From: a virus
Direction: 5' to 3' (one strand)
DNA length: 31,876 nt
IMG/VR virus record: IMGVR_UViG_3300030328_001273
Coordinates: 1-31,876 of that record
Of this stretch, positions 7,071 to 14,033 are shown piece after piece. The notes under the pieces are model-generated. The model saw only the letters and a list, made by a program, of their open reading frames with translations. It did no database searches and had not been told where the DNA came from. A program made the translations under genes and the position numbers. Position 1 is the stretch's first letter; every line of letters starts with the position of its first letter.

Positions 7071-7094
7071 AAGCTGGCTCATTTAGCCGGCTTT
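7071..7094 (+). terminator. Intergenic stem-loop H4
   Basis: AAGCTGGC and GCCGGCTT form an 8-bp stem (one G-U) around loop TCATTTA, followed by TCTGGGTGCAAAAAGGA. It closely matches H1-H3 in loop and tail. Confidence 0.7.
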
Positions 7095-7118
7095 CTGGGT
7101 GCAAAAAGGAATTAAAAA

Positions 7119-7134
7119 AGTTAAATGTTTAACT
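7119..7134. promoter_or_regulatory. 16-bp palindrome, copy 4 (TG centre)
   Basis: AGTTAAATGTTTAACT has one mismatch in the dyad. It lies between hairpin H4 and the ribosome site of the 7167 gene. Confidence 0.7.
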
Positions 7135-7166
7135 TTTTAACAATAAAAAAAGGAAATAAAAATAGT

Positions 7167-7268
7167 ATGAATTTATTTGAAAAAATATTACTTGCGTCAA
7201 TAATGGCATTTTTTACAACTGCTTTAATTATAGGTAGTGCCTTATTAATATTTATAATCTTAATATAA
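7167..7268 (+). CDS. 33-residue membrane peptide
   Basis: ATG follows AAAAAAAGGAAATAAAAATAGT, giving a purine-rich ribosome site. After MNLFEK the peptide is almost entirely hydrophobic, with a single membrane helix over residues 8-33. No family is recognised. Tiny membrane peptides in phage accessory regions often affect host membrane or superinfection, but nothing here proves that. It lies directly after palindrome copy 4 and 17 bases before the next start. Confidence 0.5.
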   Translation: MNLFEKILLASIMAFFTTALIIGSALLIFIILI

Positions 7269-7285
7269 TAAAAGGAAAAGTAACA

Positions 7286-7453
7286 ATGAATGTAACAATA
7301 AAAGAAGTTTATCAGGATTTTGCCAAGACTTACGGCTCTGAAAAGGCTTGTAAAATGGTTTTAGATGTTATTACTATGGGATTTTGGGCTAGTTGGGATG
7401 ATGAAAAACAAAAAAAGGCAATGCAGGATATTAAAAATAAATATGAAGTATAA
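7286..7453 (+). CDS. Hypothetical protein, 55 residues
   Basis: ATG is preceded by AAAAGGAAAAGTAACA, a good ribosome site. The peptide reads MNVTIKEVYQDFAKTY and ends with a charged helix (DDEKQKKAMQDIKNKYEV). It is probably a small soluble helical protein. No family is recognised. It overlaps the following lipoprotein gene by 11 bases, so the two are likely co-translated. Confidence 0.55.
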   Translation: MNVTIKEVYQDFAKTYGSEKACKMVLDVITMGFWASWDDEKQKKAMQDIKNKYEV

Positions 7454-7679
7454 ATATTTACTTTTAATAAGCCTTATTATTTCGGGGTGTGCATTTAATC
7501 TTGAATCATACCCCATTATATGTAGGGATAAAAAAACACATATTTATAATAAAGAAATTATATTTGAATCTATGAAAAATGATTTTATATTATACTGTCA
7601 AAAGCATTATAAATGGGAGCAGGTCAAAAGAATTTATACTAATGATGGTATAAAATACATAATAAAAGGAAATAAGTAA
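7443..7679 (+). CDS. Small predicted lipoprotein
   Basis: The 78-residue start MKYKYLLLISLIISGC has a basic n-region, a hydrophobic core and a lipobox I-S-G-C, so lipidation at Cys16 is likely. The mature part is about 60 residues with C31 and C52 available for a disulfide. The longer in-frame start at 7365 would bury this signal and is rejected. It is far from the lysis genes, so an o-spanin role is less likely than a surface or exclusion lipoprotein; this is inference. It overlaps the previous gene and its stop overlaps the next ATG (TAATG). Confidence 0.65.
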   Translation: MKYKYLLLISLIISGCAFNLESYPIICRDKKTHIYNKEIIFESMKNDFILYCQKHYKWEQVKRIYTNDGIKYIIKGNK

Positions 7680-7936
7680 TGAAAAAAATACAAATTGATG
7701 AAGATTGTCAATTCTTAAAAGACATTGAATCTCAGCAGGAAAATTATAATCGTGTAAATTTAGGTATTTATAATTTAATAACTGCCAAAGGAAATTTAAA
7801 ACTCTGGACAAAGGGTATTAAAAAACGAGGTTTTAAATTAAAAGATGTAAAAAGATACTTTGGTATATCAGGCGATGCTGAAAAGTTACTTTATAAATTA
7901 GATGTTATATTTAAAATAGTTTCAGGTAAAATTTAG
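7679..7936 (+). CDS. Hypothetical protein, 85 residues
   Basis: The start overlaps the lipoprotein stop by one base, with AAAAGGAAATAAG as the ribosome site. The N-terminus is acidic (IDEDCQFLKDIESQQE). The C-terminal two thirds is basic and helical, with KLKDVKRYFGISGDAEKLLYKL, which vaguely resembles a DNA-binding helical hairpin, but no firm HTH can be claimed. No family is recognised. Confidence 0.6.
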   Translation: MKKIQIDEDCQFLKDIESQQENYNRVNLGIYNLITAKGNLKLWTKGIKKRGFKLKDVKRYFGISGDAEKLLYKLDVIFKIVSGKI

Positions 7937-7951
7937 GTCAAAAGAAATTGC

Positions 7952-7980
7952 TTGACTATTTCAAATATTTGTCATAACTT
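7952..7980 (+). promoter_or_regulatory. Weak promoter candidate before the 8007 gene
   Basis: TTGACT and TAACTT are 17 bases apart in the 70-base gap between genes. The -35 is good (five of six), the -10 poor (three of six). Confidence 0.25.
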
Positions 7981-8006
7981 CAAACACAGAAAAGGAGAAC
8001 TTAACA

Positions 8007-8183
8007 ATGATAACATTTTTTCAATCAATATTTCTTGGGCTTATATTTTGCCTCCCATTAATGTGGGCAGTGAAATTAAAAACAGATTTATTAATAATGG
8101 AGCGTAAATTAAATTTATGGAGAAATTCAGCTTTGCAATTAAACCACTTTAATATAAAGCTGAAGGAGTTAAATGATGCGTAA
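8007..8183 (+). CDS. 58-residue single-span membrane protein
   Basis: ATG follows AAAAGGAGAACTTAACA, a strong ribosome site. Residues 4-22 are hydrophobic (FFQSIFLGLIFCLPLMWAV), followed by a charged helix containing ERKLNLW. No family is recognised. Its last 8-11 bases overlap the start of the zinc-finger gene, whose ribosome site AAGGAG lies within this gene. Confidence 0.55.
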   Translation: MITFFQSIFLGLIFCLPLMWAVKLKTDLLIMERKLNLWRNSALQLNHFNIKLKELNDA

Positions 8184-8436
8184 AATTAAAGCCAGTAATA
8201 CTAGAGAAGGTATAGTAGCAGATGAGACTATATATTATTGCGAATCGTGTTCCAAGTGTTGGGAAAAAATAAAAGTAGGACATACCCGAAGTAAGAAACA
8301 TGGATATTTATTTTATGAAGATTTCCCATCTTATAAAAAGAAACGTAAAACTTGTATAGGTTGTGAAGGTAATACGCTAGTTTATAAAATTAGTAAGCGT
8401 GGCGGTATTGATTTTTATGACGTTGTAAAAAGTTAA
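8176..8436 (+). CDS. Zinc-ribbon-like protein
   Basis: The protein has 86 residues from the second of two adjacent ATG codons (8173 and 8176); the second sits 7 bases from AAGGAG. YYCESCSKCWE near residue 21 and TCIGCEG near residue 60 give CxxC pairs about 36 residues apart, a zinc-ribbon arrangement with a basic, aromatic loop between. It may bind nucleic acid; this is inference. The stop codon TAA is part of palindrome copy 5. Confidence 0.65.
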   Translation: MRKIKASNTREGIVADETIYYCESCSKCWEKIKVGHTRSKKHGYLFYEDFPSYKKKRKTCIGCEGNTLVYKISKRGGIDFYDVVKS

Positions 8437-8446
8437 ACGTTTAACT
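8431..8446. promoter_or_regulatory. 16-bp palindrome, copy 5 (perfect)
   Basis: AGTTAAACGTTTAACT includes the stop codon of the zinc-ribbon gene and is followed 15 bases later by a hairpin, the same order as copy 2 and H2. Confidence 0.7.
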
Positions 8447-8461
8447 ATTTGCACTCTGTTT

Positions 8462-8489
8462 GCTGGTTAAGAGTCTAAACTAAACCAGC
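8462..8489 (+). terminator. Intergenic stem-loop, divergent relative of H1-H4
   Basis: GCTGGTT and AACCAGC form a 7-bp stem around a 14-base loop, followed by TACTTTTAAT. It holds the same place as H2 (palindrome, hairpin, ribosome site) but lacks the shared loop and tail, so termination would be weak. Confidence 0.4.
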
Positions 8490-8522
8490 TACTTTTAATA
8501 TTAACGTAAGGAGAACTACATA

Positions 8523-8831
8523 ATGAAAAAGCAAAACAAAAAAGAGCAGAAATATCAAAACGACTGCCATGAACTACATAGTGCATTAATAGATACTTTG
8601 GACAAATTCACACAGCCCCGTCTTGATGAGGTTGCAAGAGAGGATGTTATACCAGTTGTATTAGTTAGTATCATGGCAAGTCATTTTGCTTATTTTAAAT
8701 ATCACCAACCAAAGGATATATTGACCTTTTTGAATTATATCAAATCAGAGCTTGTAACTGAGTGTACGAAAGATACAGAGGAATTAGGCATGGTTAATGA
8801 TATAGATTATTTAAGTCAATTTAGCGCATAG
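8523..8831 (+). CDS. Hypothetical protein, 102 residues
   Basis: ATG follows TAAGGAGAACTACATA. It is a soluble, mostly helical protein with a basic N-terminus (KKQNKKEQKYQ), a central VIPVVLVSIMASHFAYF helix and an acidic C-terminus. No catalytic or metal motif is seen and no family is recognised. The single hydrophobic central helix could be a core helix rather than a membrane span. Confidence 0.65.
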   Translation: MKKQNKKEQKYQNDCHELHSALIDTLDKFTQPRLDEVAREDVIPVVLVSIMASHFAYFKYHQPKDILTFLNYIKSELVTECTKDTEELGMVNDIDYLSQFSA

Positions 8832-8839
8832 AGAATAAT

Positions 8840-8986
8840 ATGCCTTTTCCAATGAAAAAAGACAATCAATTTAGCCACTATAAAACCTATAAGTTGAAAG
8901 ATGGTACTATATTCAAGGCAATGAATTATAGTGATGCATATAAGTATAGTATAATAACGGGGGTTTCACTTGCTACGAATGAATAG
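8840..8986 (+). CDS. 48-residue hypothetical protein
   Basis: The frame MPFPMKKDNQFSHYKTYK runs from ATG 8840, preceded by GAGAATAAT, to TAG at 8984-8986. It is short, basic at the start and aromatic-rich, with no recognisable motif. It fills the gap between the 8523 gene and the Cys-rich gene and overlaps the latter by 17 bases if the TTG start is used. Support is position, ribosome site and tight packing only. Confidence 0.4.
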   Translation: MPFPMKKDNQFSHYKTYKLKDGTIFKAMNYSDAYKYSIITGVSLATNE

Positions 8987-9185
8987 ACAGATTAACAATA
9001 GCACAAAAGGTGTAGTGAGGAATAACTGTGCAAACTATCAAACTGGGTTTATATGCAGTGGTTGTATGATTGGGAATAAACTAGAACAATGGATTGATAC
9101 AGACAAAGCTGGTAAAAAATGCTTAATTATTAATGGAAATAAATGTGATTATTATGATAAATGTATTAAGCCAATTATTGATTAA
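8970..9185 (+). CDS. Small Cys-rich protein
   Basis: The protein has 71 residues from TTG 8970 (GGGGG seven bases upstream) or 68 from ATG 8979. RNNCANYQTGFICSGC, then KKCLIIN, K-C-D-Y-Y-D-K-C-I-K-P give six or more Cys in a pattern common to small phage proteins with C-A-N-Y and a late C-x-Y-x-x-C. These probably bind zinc or an iron-sulfur cluster. The function is not known. It is the last gene before two hairpins and the replication block. Confidence 0.6.
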   Translation: MLRMNRQINNSTKGVVRNNCANYQTGFICSGCMIGNKLEQWIDTDKAGKKCLIINGNKCDYYDKCIKPIID

Positions 9186-9216
9186 AATAGGTGGTTTTCT
9201 TATTCCCCACCTATTT
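9185..9216 (+). terminator. Hairpin after the Cys-rich gene
   Basis: AAATAGGTGG and CCACCTATTT form a 10-bp perfect stem with a 12-base pyrimidine-rich loop, directly after the stop codon. It probably ends the accessory operon. No long T run follows. Confidence 0.5.
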
Positions 9217-9221
9217 ATAAA

Positions 9222-9251
9222 AGGGGGTAGTTTTCCTTTTGGCTACCCCCT
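9222..9251 (+). terminator. Second hairpin before the replication initiator
   Basis: AGGGGGTAG and CTACCCCCT form a 9-bp GC-rich stem with loop TTTTCCTTTTGG. It lies in the initiator gene's leader, 21 bases before the ATG, so it could be a second terminator or an attenuator. Its sequence (GGGGTAG/CTACCCC) resembles the iteron-like cores inside the initiator gene. Confidence 0.5.
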
Positions 9252-9272
9252 AGAAACAAAAGGAGTTTTATA

Positions 9273-10058
9273 ATGCAAACTGGATTTTATGGATTACTAC
9301 CATCTTATGTTAGACACAATACTAATTTAAAACCAAGCAGTAAAGTTTTATATTCAGAGATAACAGCTTGTTTAGAGTCCGATGGTATATGTATAAAAAA
9401 GAATATTTATTTTTCAAAAGCACTTGGAATTAATAAATCAACTATCTCTAACTGCTTAACAGAATTAAGGAAAGAAGGGTTTATTCATGTAGTCCTAGAA
9501 CTAGAAGAAGGGACTAATAAATTCTTAAAAAGGTATATTACCCCTATTAATATTCAAGGTGGGGTAATGAACCAGTCCGAATTAACCCCTACTGATAATT
9601 TAGGTGGGGATAGTAATAATGCCTCTCTTAATATAAGCGATACCCCATCTAAATTAGGGCAAACATTATTATTACATAATAATATAGTTAATAAAGTATA
9701 TACCAATGCCCAAAAAAGAGATACCCTTTTGAACAAGGGCATTAATCAAAAACAATATTCAATTTTAAATCTACTCGTTGAGTTATTTTATGAAACACAA
9801 AGAGAGAGGTTTCCATCTATGATAAATGCAGGATGGAAGAATGATAAGTCTATTATTAATGGCAGTATAAATACTTTATACGACATAATAAAAATAGATA
9901 ACTTTAAATATGAAGATGTAAGGGATGTCTTGAAGTGGGCATTAGATGACAAATTTTGGGGAAAAAATCTTCTAAGTCTTAGAACCTTGCGTAATAAATC
10001 TGATAATGGATTTACTAAATTTCAAAATTTATATCACAGATATACTAATCAAAGTTAA
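9273..10058 (+). CDS. Winged-helix phage replication initiator / helicase-loader type protein
   Basis: The protein has 261 residues and AAAAGGAG upstream. The N-terminus has FYGLLPSYVRHN, then SSKVLYSEITACL, then a winged HTH (IYFSKALGINKSTISNCLTELRKEGFIHV, residues 46-74), typical of phage replisome organisers. The middle (residues 90-150) is variable and its DNA holds iteron-like repeats. The C-terminal 100 residues are helical, like DnaD-type C-terminal domains. It would bind the origin and recruit the helicase encoded at 10410. Read as first gene of the replication operon. Confidence 0.7.
   Translation: MQTGFYGLLPSYVRHNTNLKPSSKVLYSEITACLESDGICIKKNIYFSKALGINKSTISNCLTELRKEGFIHVVLELEEGTNKFLKRYITPINIQGGVMNQSELTPTDNLGGDSNNASLNISDTPSKLGQTLLLHNNIVNKVYTNAQKRDTLLNKGINQKQYSILNLLVELFYETQRERFPSMINAGWKNDKSIINGSINTLYDIIKIDNFKYEDVRDVLKWALDDKFWGKNLLSLRTLRNKSDNGFTKFQNLYHRYTNQS
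9537..9702. repeat. Iteron-like repeats and AT-rich stretch: candidate replication origin
   Basis: Five related C-rich elements occur in 120 bp with alternating orientation: ATTACCCCTATTAA (9537), AAGGTGGGGTAATG (9556, reverse), ATTAACCCCTACTGA (9581), AATTTAGGTGGGGATAG (9597, reverse), GATACCCCATCTAAATT (9639). The last two form an inverted pair matching over 13 of 15 positions. A nearly GC-free stretch follows at 9661-9702. This mirrors lambda, where the origin lies within the O gene. Function is inferred. Confidence 0.45.
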
Positions 10059-10081
10059 TTATAATAAAAAAGGAGAATAAT

Positions 10082-10273
10082 ATGAAACGATTTTATTGGA
10101 AAATAGAAACAGATGGCTTTCTTGATGCTGAAAGTTTGGATGAGGCAAGAAATTATATTGCACTAAATGGAAGTGGGTTAGTCCTAGATGATGAGCCATA
10201 CTGGACAGTAGAACTTGAGGATGTAAGTTTAGATAGTGACCAAATGTTTATTGAAAATGATGAAGAGGAATGA
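10082..10273 (+). CDS. Small acidic protein
   Basis: The protein has 63 residues and AAAAGGAGAATA upstream of ATG. It is strongly acidic, especially at the C-terminus (IENDEEE), with strands KRFYWKIETDG and WTVELEDV. The LDAESLDEARNYIA segment resembles a helix seen in many small phage proteins with a W-x-V-E-x-D pattern. No family is firmly recognised. Its stop overlaps the next ATG (TGATG). Confidence 0.65.
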   Translation: MKRFYWKIETDGFLDAESLDEARNYIALNGSGLVLDDEPYWTVELEDVSLDSDQMFIENDEEE

Positions 10274-10413
10274 TGGAGTCATTAATACATTTTCTAAAGC
10301 ATATCACTGGTTTATGTGGAGAGCCACACCCTAATATTTTATGGGGAAGTTTATTAAGTTGTTGCTCGTATTGTTTATACTACATTAAAAATAAGATAAG
10401 GAGAACTAAATGA
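10273..10413 (+). CDS. 46-residue membrane protein with G-L-C-G-E-P-H-P-N motif
   Basis: ATG overlaps the preceding stop and its own stop overlaps the primase-helicase ATG (ATGA), so it is tightly coupled on both sides. The ribosome site is GAGGAA. The peptide MESLIHFLKHITGLCGEPHPN is followed by a hydrophobic span (ILWGSLLSCCSYCLYYI) and a basic tail. Small proteins with GLCGE-x-HPN then a membrane helix recur in phages; the role is unknown. Confidence 0.6.
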   Translation: MESLIHFLKHITGLCGEPHPNILWGSLLSCCSYCLYYIKNKIRRTK

Positions 10414-12080
10414 CTTTCGAGGAGAACGGAATTTATTTACAAGATACATCAGGGCAGGAAAAGACAACTTGCCCAGAATGTTCCAGAGGCAGGAGAAAAT
10501 CAACAGATAAATGTTTGTCTGTAAATATAGATGAAGGCGTTTGGCATTGCCATCATTGCGGATGGAAGGGTTCATTAAAAAAAGTTAAACATTTAACTAT
10601 TTCAAAACCAATCGTTAAACCTGACCCACCTAAAACAAATTTACCTGAGAAGATTTACCAATGGTTTGAGGATAGAGGAATTACAAGAAGAATTGTAGAT
10701 GATGCAGAAATAGGGTATGAGAATAGATGGATACAATTTCCATTTATTAAAGGCGGAGAAGTAGTTAATATTAAATCAAGAACTGCTGATAAAAAATTCA
10801 GGCAATCCAAGAATGCAGAAAAATGCTTTTATAGATTTGACCATATGAAGGGTATGGAAACAATTATAATTACAGAAGGGGAGATGGATGCACTTTCATT
10901 AGTTCAAGCAGGTTTCACTAATGTAGTTTCTGTTCCAGATGGTGCTACTGCTCCGGGTAGCAAACCTAGTGATGTAAAATTTAGTTATTTATTATCCGCT
11001 GAAGAAGACTTAATGAATGCTGAAAAAGTTATATTATGTACTGATTCTGATGGGGCAGGAAACCACCTAAGAGAAGAGTTATCTAGGAGAATTGGTCGTG
11101 AAAAATGCTGTAGAGTCACATATCCAGAAGATTGCAAAGATATGAATGAAGTCTTGGTTAAGCATGGGGAAGAGAGTATATTAGACATAGTAAGTAGTGC
11201 TTACCCCTATCCTATAGATGGTGTAGTGGTTATAGAAGATATTGAAGAAGAGGCTATAGAATTATTTAATAAACCAGAGCATAGAGGTTTATCTACTGGT
11301 TGGATTGATTTGGATAATGCGTACAGAATAAGTTCTTCGGAATTATCAGTTATAACTGGTGTGCCAAATATGGGTAAATCTGAATGGATGGATGCTTTAA
11401 TGATTAATATGGTGCAACTTTACGGGTGGAAATTTGGGATATTCTCAGCAGAAAATTTTCCAGTAAAACACCATCTATTAAAATTAGTAAGTAAATTTGC
11501 CAAGCAACCATTCTGGGGAGATGCAAAGATGGATGAAAAAACAGCTAGGGCATCTATGAAGGTATTAAATGACCACATAAAATTTATAGGGACACAAGAG
11601 GATTCAGTTACTATTGAGTCTATATTAGAACAAGCAAAGATATTAAATTATAGGTATGGACTAAATGGTTTAATTATAGACCCTTGGAATACTCTTGAGC
11701 ATAAATTTGGGGATGGAGAGAATGAAACAAATTATGTTTCAAGAGTGTTGTCTCAACTAAGTGCATTTTCAAAACTAAATGAACTACATATATGGGTTGT
11801 AGCTCATCCTAGGAAAATGGAAAATGGGGCTAATAGAAAACCTTTAGTGCCTACACCTTACGATATTTCAGGTTCAGCGAATTGGTTTAATCGATGTGAT
11901 AATGCCATTACAATTCATAGGCACAAATCTGAAGATGATGATTATGTAGGGGTTCATGTACATAAAATTCGCTTTCAGTATAAAAATGGAAAGCCAGATG
12001 ATTGTAAGTTGAGTTATAATATAGGCAGTGGAAATTATGAAACATACATCGAAAGACCTAAAGAAAATCTTTTTAACTAA
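10410..12080 (+). CDS. Primase-helicase, T7 gp4-like
   Basis: The protein has 556 residues. A zinc-binding domain (C21, C24, C47, C50) is followed by a Toprim domain with TEGEMD (E157) and TDSDGAG (D212, D214). Next comes a RecA-type helicase with Walker A GVPNMGKS (317-324), Walker B LIIDPWN (D424) and WVVAHPRKM (462-470). The length matches T7 gp4 (566). It unwinds the fork and makes RNA primers. Ribosome site AAGGAG. Palindrome copy 6 lies between the zinc and Toprim coding parts. The second helicase half is complete through a late N-A-I-T-I-H-R segment. Confidence 0.93.
   Translation: MTFEENGIYLQDTSGQEKTTCPECSRGRRKSTDKCLSVNIDEGVWHCHHCGWKGSLKKVKHLTISKPIVKPDPPKTNLPEKIYQWFEDRGITRRIVDDAEIGYENRWIQFPFIKGGEVVNIKSRTADKKFRQSKNAEKCFYRFDHMKGMETIIITEGEMDALSLVQAGFTNVVSVPDGATAPGSKPSDVKFSYLLSAEEDLMNAEKVILCTDSDGAGNHLREELSRRIGREKCCRVTYPEDCKDMNEVLVKHGEESILDIVSSAYPYPIDGVVVIEDIEEEAIELFNKPEHRGLSTGWIDLDNAYRISSSELSVITGVPNMGKSEWMDALMINMVQLYGWKFGIFSAENFPVKHHLLKLVSKFAKQPFWGDAKMDEKTARASMKVLNDHIKFIGTQEDSVTIESILEQAKILNYRYGLNGLIIDPWNTLEHKFGDGENETNYVSRVLSQLSAFSKLNELHIWVVAHPRKMENGANRKPLVPTPYDISGSANWFNRCDNAITIHRHKSEDDDYVGVHVHKIRFQYKNGKPDDCKLSYNIGSGNYETYIERPKENLFN
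10583..10598. promoter_or_regulatory. 16-bp palindrome, copy 6 (CA centre, inside the primase-helicase gene)
   Basis: AGTTAAACATTTAACT encodes V-K-H-L-T at residues 59-63, between the zinc domain and Toprim. It is read in the same codon phase as copy 3. Confidence 0.6.
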
Positions 12081-12249
12081 ATTAAATGCTATTGATTATA
12101 ATAGTAGAAAAGTTAGAGGGATGAGGCATATGGCTGAAAGATTACATGAGGAATTTGATAAAGTTTGGGTTAATTACAATAACAATAAAGCTACTTTTAA
12201 AGAATGGGAAAAAGCTTTAGATAAGTGGTTAAATGCGGAGCAAATATGA
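12037..12249 (+). CDS. Hypothetical helical protein, 70 residues
   Basis: The start at MKHTSKDLKKIF lies inside the 3' end of the primase-helicase gene; the GTG at 12028 is a weaker option. It is basic and helical (RHMAERLHEEFDKVWVNYNNN, then WEKALDKWLNAEQI). No family is recognised. Its stop overlaps the phosphoesterase ATG (ATGA), placing it firmly in the replication operon. Confidence 0.6.
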   Translation: MKHTSKDLKKIFLTKLNAIDYNSRKVRGMRHMAERLHEEFDKVWVNYNNNKATFKEWEKALDKWLNAEQI

Positions 12250-13010
12250 AAGTAAAAAGATACATAGTAACACCAGATAAACACTTCCCTATTGCTGATA
12301 TGAAAGCAATAAGTGTTGTCTGTCAAGCTATAGAAATTATAAAGCCAGATGGATATATAGATTTAGGAGATACTGGGGAATGGAGTTCTGTTAGCCATTG
12401 GCAGTGGAAAAAGAAAAAAAGACCACCATTGGAATACCAGTTGCCATTTGTAAAAAAAGAAATAGAAGAAGTAAATAAAGGGATGGACATTATAGATGAG
12501 TCCCTAGATAAAGCTAATGTAAAAGAACGACATTTTGTGGAGGGGAACCATGAGGACTGGCTTAATAGATTTGTTGAAGAAAACCCGTACCTTGCTGACG
12601 ATTTTTTGGTTAAAAATGCTCTTAAACTGGGATTGCGTGGTTATAAATACCACCCGTTGGGTAAGATGCTCAAGATTGGTAAACTTAACTTTTACCATGG
12701 ACACCATTTTGCAGGGATTAATCATACTCGCAATCATCTTCTTCGCTTGGGTGGTAATATTATGTATGGGCATCATCACGATATACAACAATCTTCTGTA
12801 ACCCATATAGATGGAGTTAAATCCGCTTGGTCTATAGGTTGCTTAAAAGATATGAGTGCAGATGCAAATGAATGGCTAGGGAATAGGAATCACAACTGGC
12901 AACACGCTTTTGCGATTGTAGATTTTTATCACTCAGGGTTTTTTACTGTTCACTTAGTTCAAATTGTAAATGGTAAAACATCTCTATGGGGTGAACTTAT
13001 TAAAGGATAA
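12246..13010 (+). CDS. Calcineurin-like metallophosphoesterase
   Basis: The protein has 254 residues from ATG 12246 (GGAG five bases upstream); an earlier ATG at 12225 is rejected. All metal-ligand motifs are visible in order: D11-x-H13, G-D42, G-N-H-E-D (N101, H102), H151-G-H-H, and G-H-H-H (175-178). It is a dinuclear metal phosphoesterase. Phage relatives include DNA-repair nuclease-like and nucleotide phosphodiesterases; the substrate cannot be told from sequence. Its place after the helicase suggests a DNA or nucleotide substrate. Confidence 0.85.
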   Translation: MKVKRYIVTPDKHFPIADMKAISVVCQAIEIIKPDGYIDLGDTGEWSSVSHWQWKKKKRPPLEYQLPFVKKEIEEVNKGMDIIDESLDKANVKERHFVEGNHEDWLNRFVEENPYLADDFLVKNALKLGLRGYKYHPLGKMLKIGKLNFYHGHHFAGINHTRNHLLRLGGNIMYGHHHDIQQSSVTHIDGVKSAWSIGCLKDMSADANEWLGNRNHNWQHAFAIVDFYHSGFFTVHLVQIVNGKTSLWGELIKG

Positions 13011-13088
13011 ATAAATATAATCTATAGTGTGAACAAGACTTGGATATATGCTTTATAATTCATAAATTAAACACATGAGGATAATAAT

Positions 13089-13274
13089 ATGAAGATAACA
13101 AATGCTCCAGACAAAAGACCTGCAATTGCTTTTGATAGTAAAATTGAGGTGTTGTCAATTATAAATGCTTTGCGTTTATATAGGGAAGAAATGAATGATG
13201 GACACACCCATAAACTTCAAATGCTAATAGATGAGTGTGAGGAAGTTTTGGAGATGTTTAAAGATGATAAGTAA
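13089..13274 (+). CDS. Hypothetical protein, 61 residues
   Basis: ATG follows ATGAGGATAATA. The protein has an N-terminal basic stretch (PDKRPAIAF) and a helical acidic C-terminal half (LRLYREEMNDG, LIDECEEVLEMF). It is small, soluble and unrecognised. It follows a 78-base gap with no clear promoter and overlaps the next gene by 11 bases. Confidence 0.55.
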   Translation: MKITNAPDKRPAIAFDSKIEVLSIINALRLYREEMNDGHTHKLQMLIDECEEVLEMFKDDK

Positions 13275-13551
13275 AACAAAAGACTCAGATATTCAATATT
13301 GGGCAACTATTGCTTGGGATGCTTACATGGATAAGGATGGGAAAGTATGGGAGCATAGTGAGGGGGAGTATATTTTTTCTCGATATAAGTTAAGTCACCT
13401 CATTGAAAGCATTGAAGATTATCTTGAGAAGTGGGCAGGTAGGGGAGCATATCTTAGTCTAGCCTCTAGTCAATCACATAATACCCAAGAAGATTTAACA
13501 GATTTGATTAACTCAAAACTTCAAAAACAAAAAAACAAGGAGGACAAATGA
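13264..13551 (+). CDS. Hypothetical protein, 95 residues
   Basis: The start MISKTKDSDIQ at 13264 overlaps the previous gene. A longer frame from 13231 would overlap more and has no better site. The sequence has aromatic clusters (YWATIAWDAYMDKDG, WEHSEGEYIFSRY) and a Gln/Lys-rich basic tail. No motif is recognised. Its stop overlaps the SSB ATG (ATGA), and it might be translated together with it. Confidence 0.6.
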   Translation: MISKTKDSDIQYWATIAWDAYMDKDGKVWEHSEGEYIFSRYKLSHLIESIEDYLEKWAGRGAYLSLASSQSHNTQEDLTDLINSKLQKQKNKEDK

Positions 13552-14033
13552 GTCAAAATGAAACATTAAAAATTGCAGCAAACACAGATACGCTTGTTGA
13601 ATTTTTATATGATGAACCAAAGACTGGTACAAATAACTACGGGCAGTGGTTTTTGTATGGAGTTAAAAATGAAGGTCAGGAGAAAGGCATTTTTGCCACT
13701 GAGGCTTTACATAAGAAAATACAGTTCTACCGAAAAGGGGATAAGGTCAATATTCGCAAAGAAGAATATGAGCCGGGTAAGTTTGGATGGAATGTTATAC
13801 CAGAAGAAGGAACAAGTCCTAAGAGCGAAACTAACTCTACATCAAAGTTAGACGATAGAACTCACGATATACATAAGCAAGTATGTTTAAAGTTAGCAGT
13901 TTCTATGATGCAGGTTACTGACACCATACTAACTGAGGCACAGATTGTAACTATAGATGCTAATATGAGACATTTAATGTGTGTGCTAGAAGGAAGTCCT
14001 CCTGAAGAAACTGAATCGGATATGCCGTTTTAG
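13548..14033 (+). CDS. ssb: Single-stranded DNA-binding protein
   Basis: The protein has 161 residues and AAGGAGG before ATG. The N-terminal 90 residues look like an OB-fold (YGQWFLYGV, GIFATEAL, KIQFYRKGDKVNIRKEEYEPG, GWNVIPE). A linker and a helical part with HKQVCLKLAVSMM follow. The C-terminus is an acidic tip ending D-M-P-F, as in the D-x-P-F tip with which bacterial SSBs bind partners. It would coat ssDNA at the fork and recruit replication proteins. Position between the phosphoesterase and nuclease genes fits. Confidence 0.75.
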   Translation: MSQNETLKIAANTDTLVEFLYDEPKTGTNNYGQWFLYGVKNEGQEKGIFATEALHKKIQFYRKGDKVNIRKEEYEPGKFGWNVIPEEGTSPKSETNSTSKLDDRTHDIHKQVCLKLAVSMMQVTDTILTEAQIVTIDANMRHLMCVLEGSPPEETESDMPF

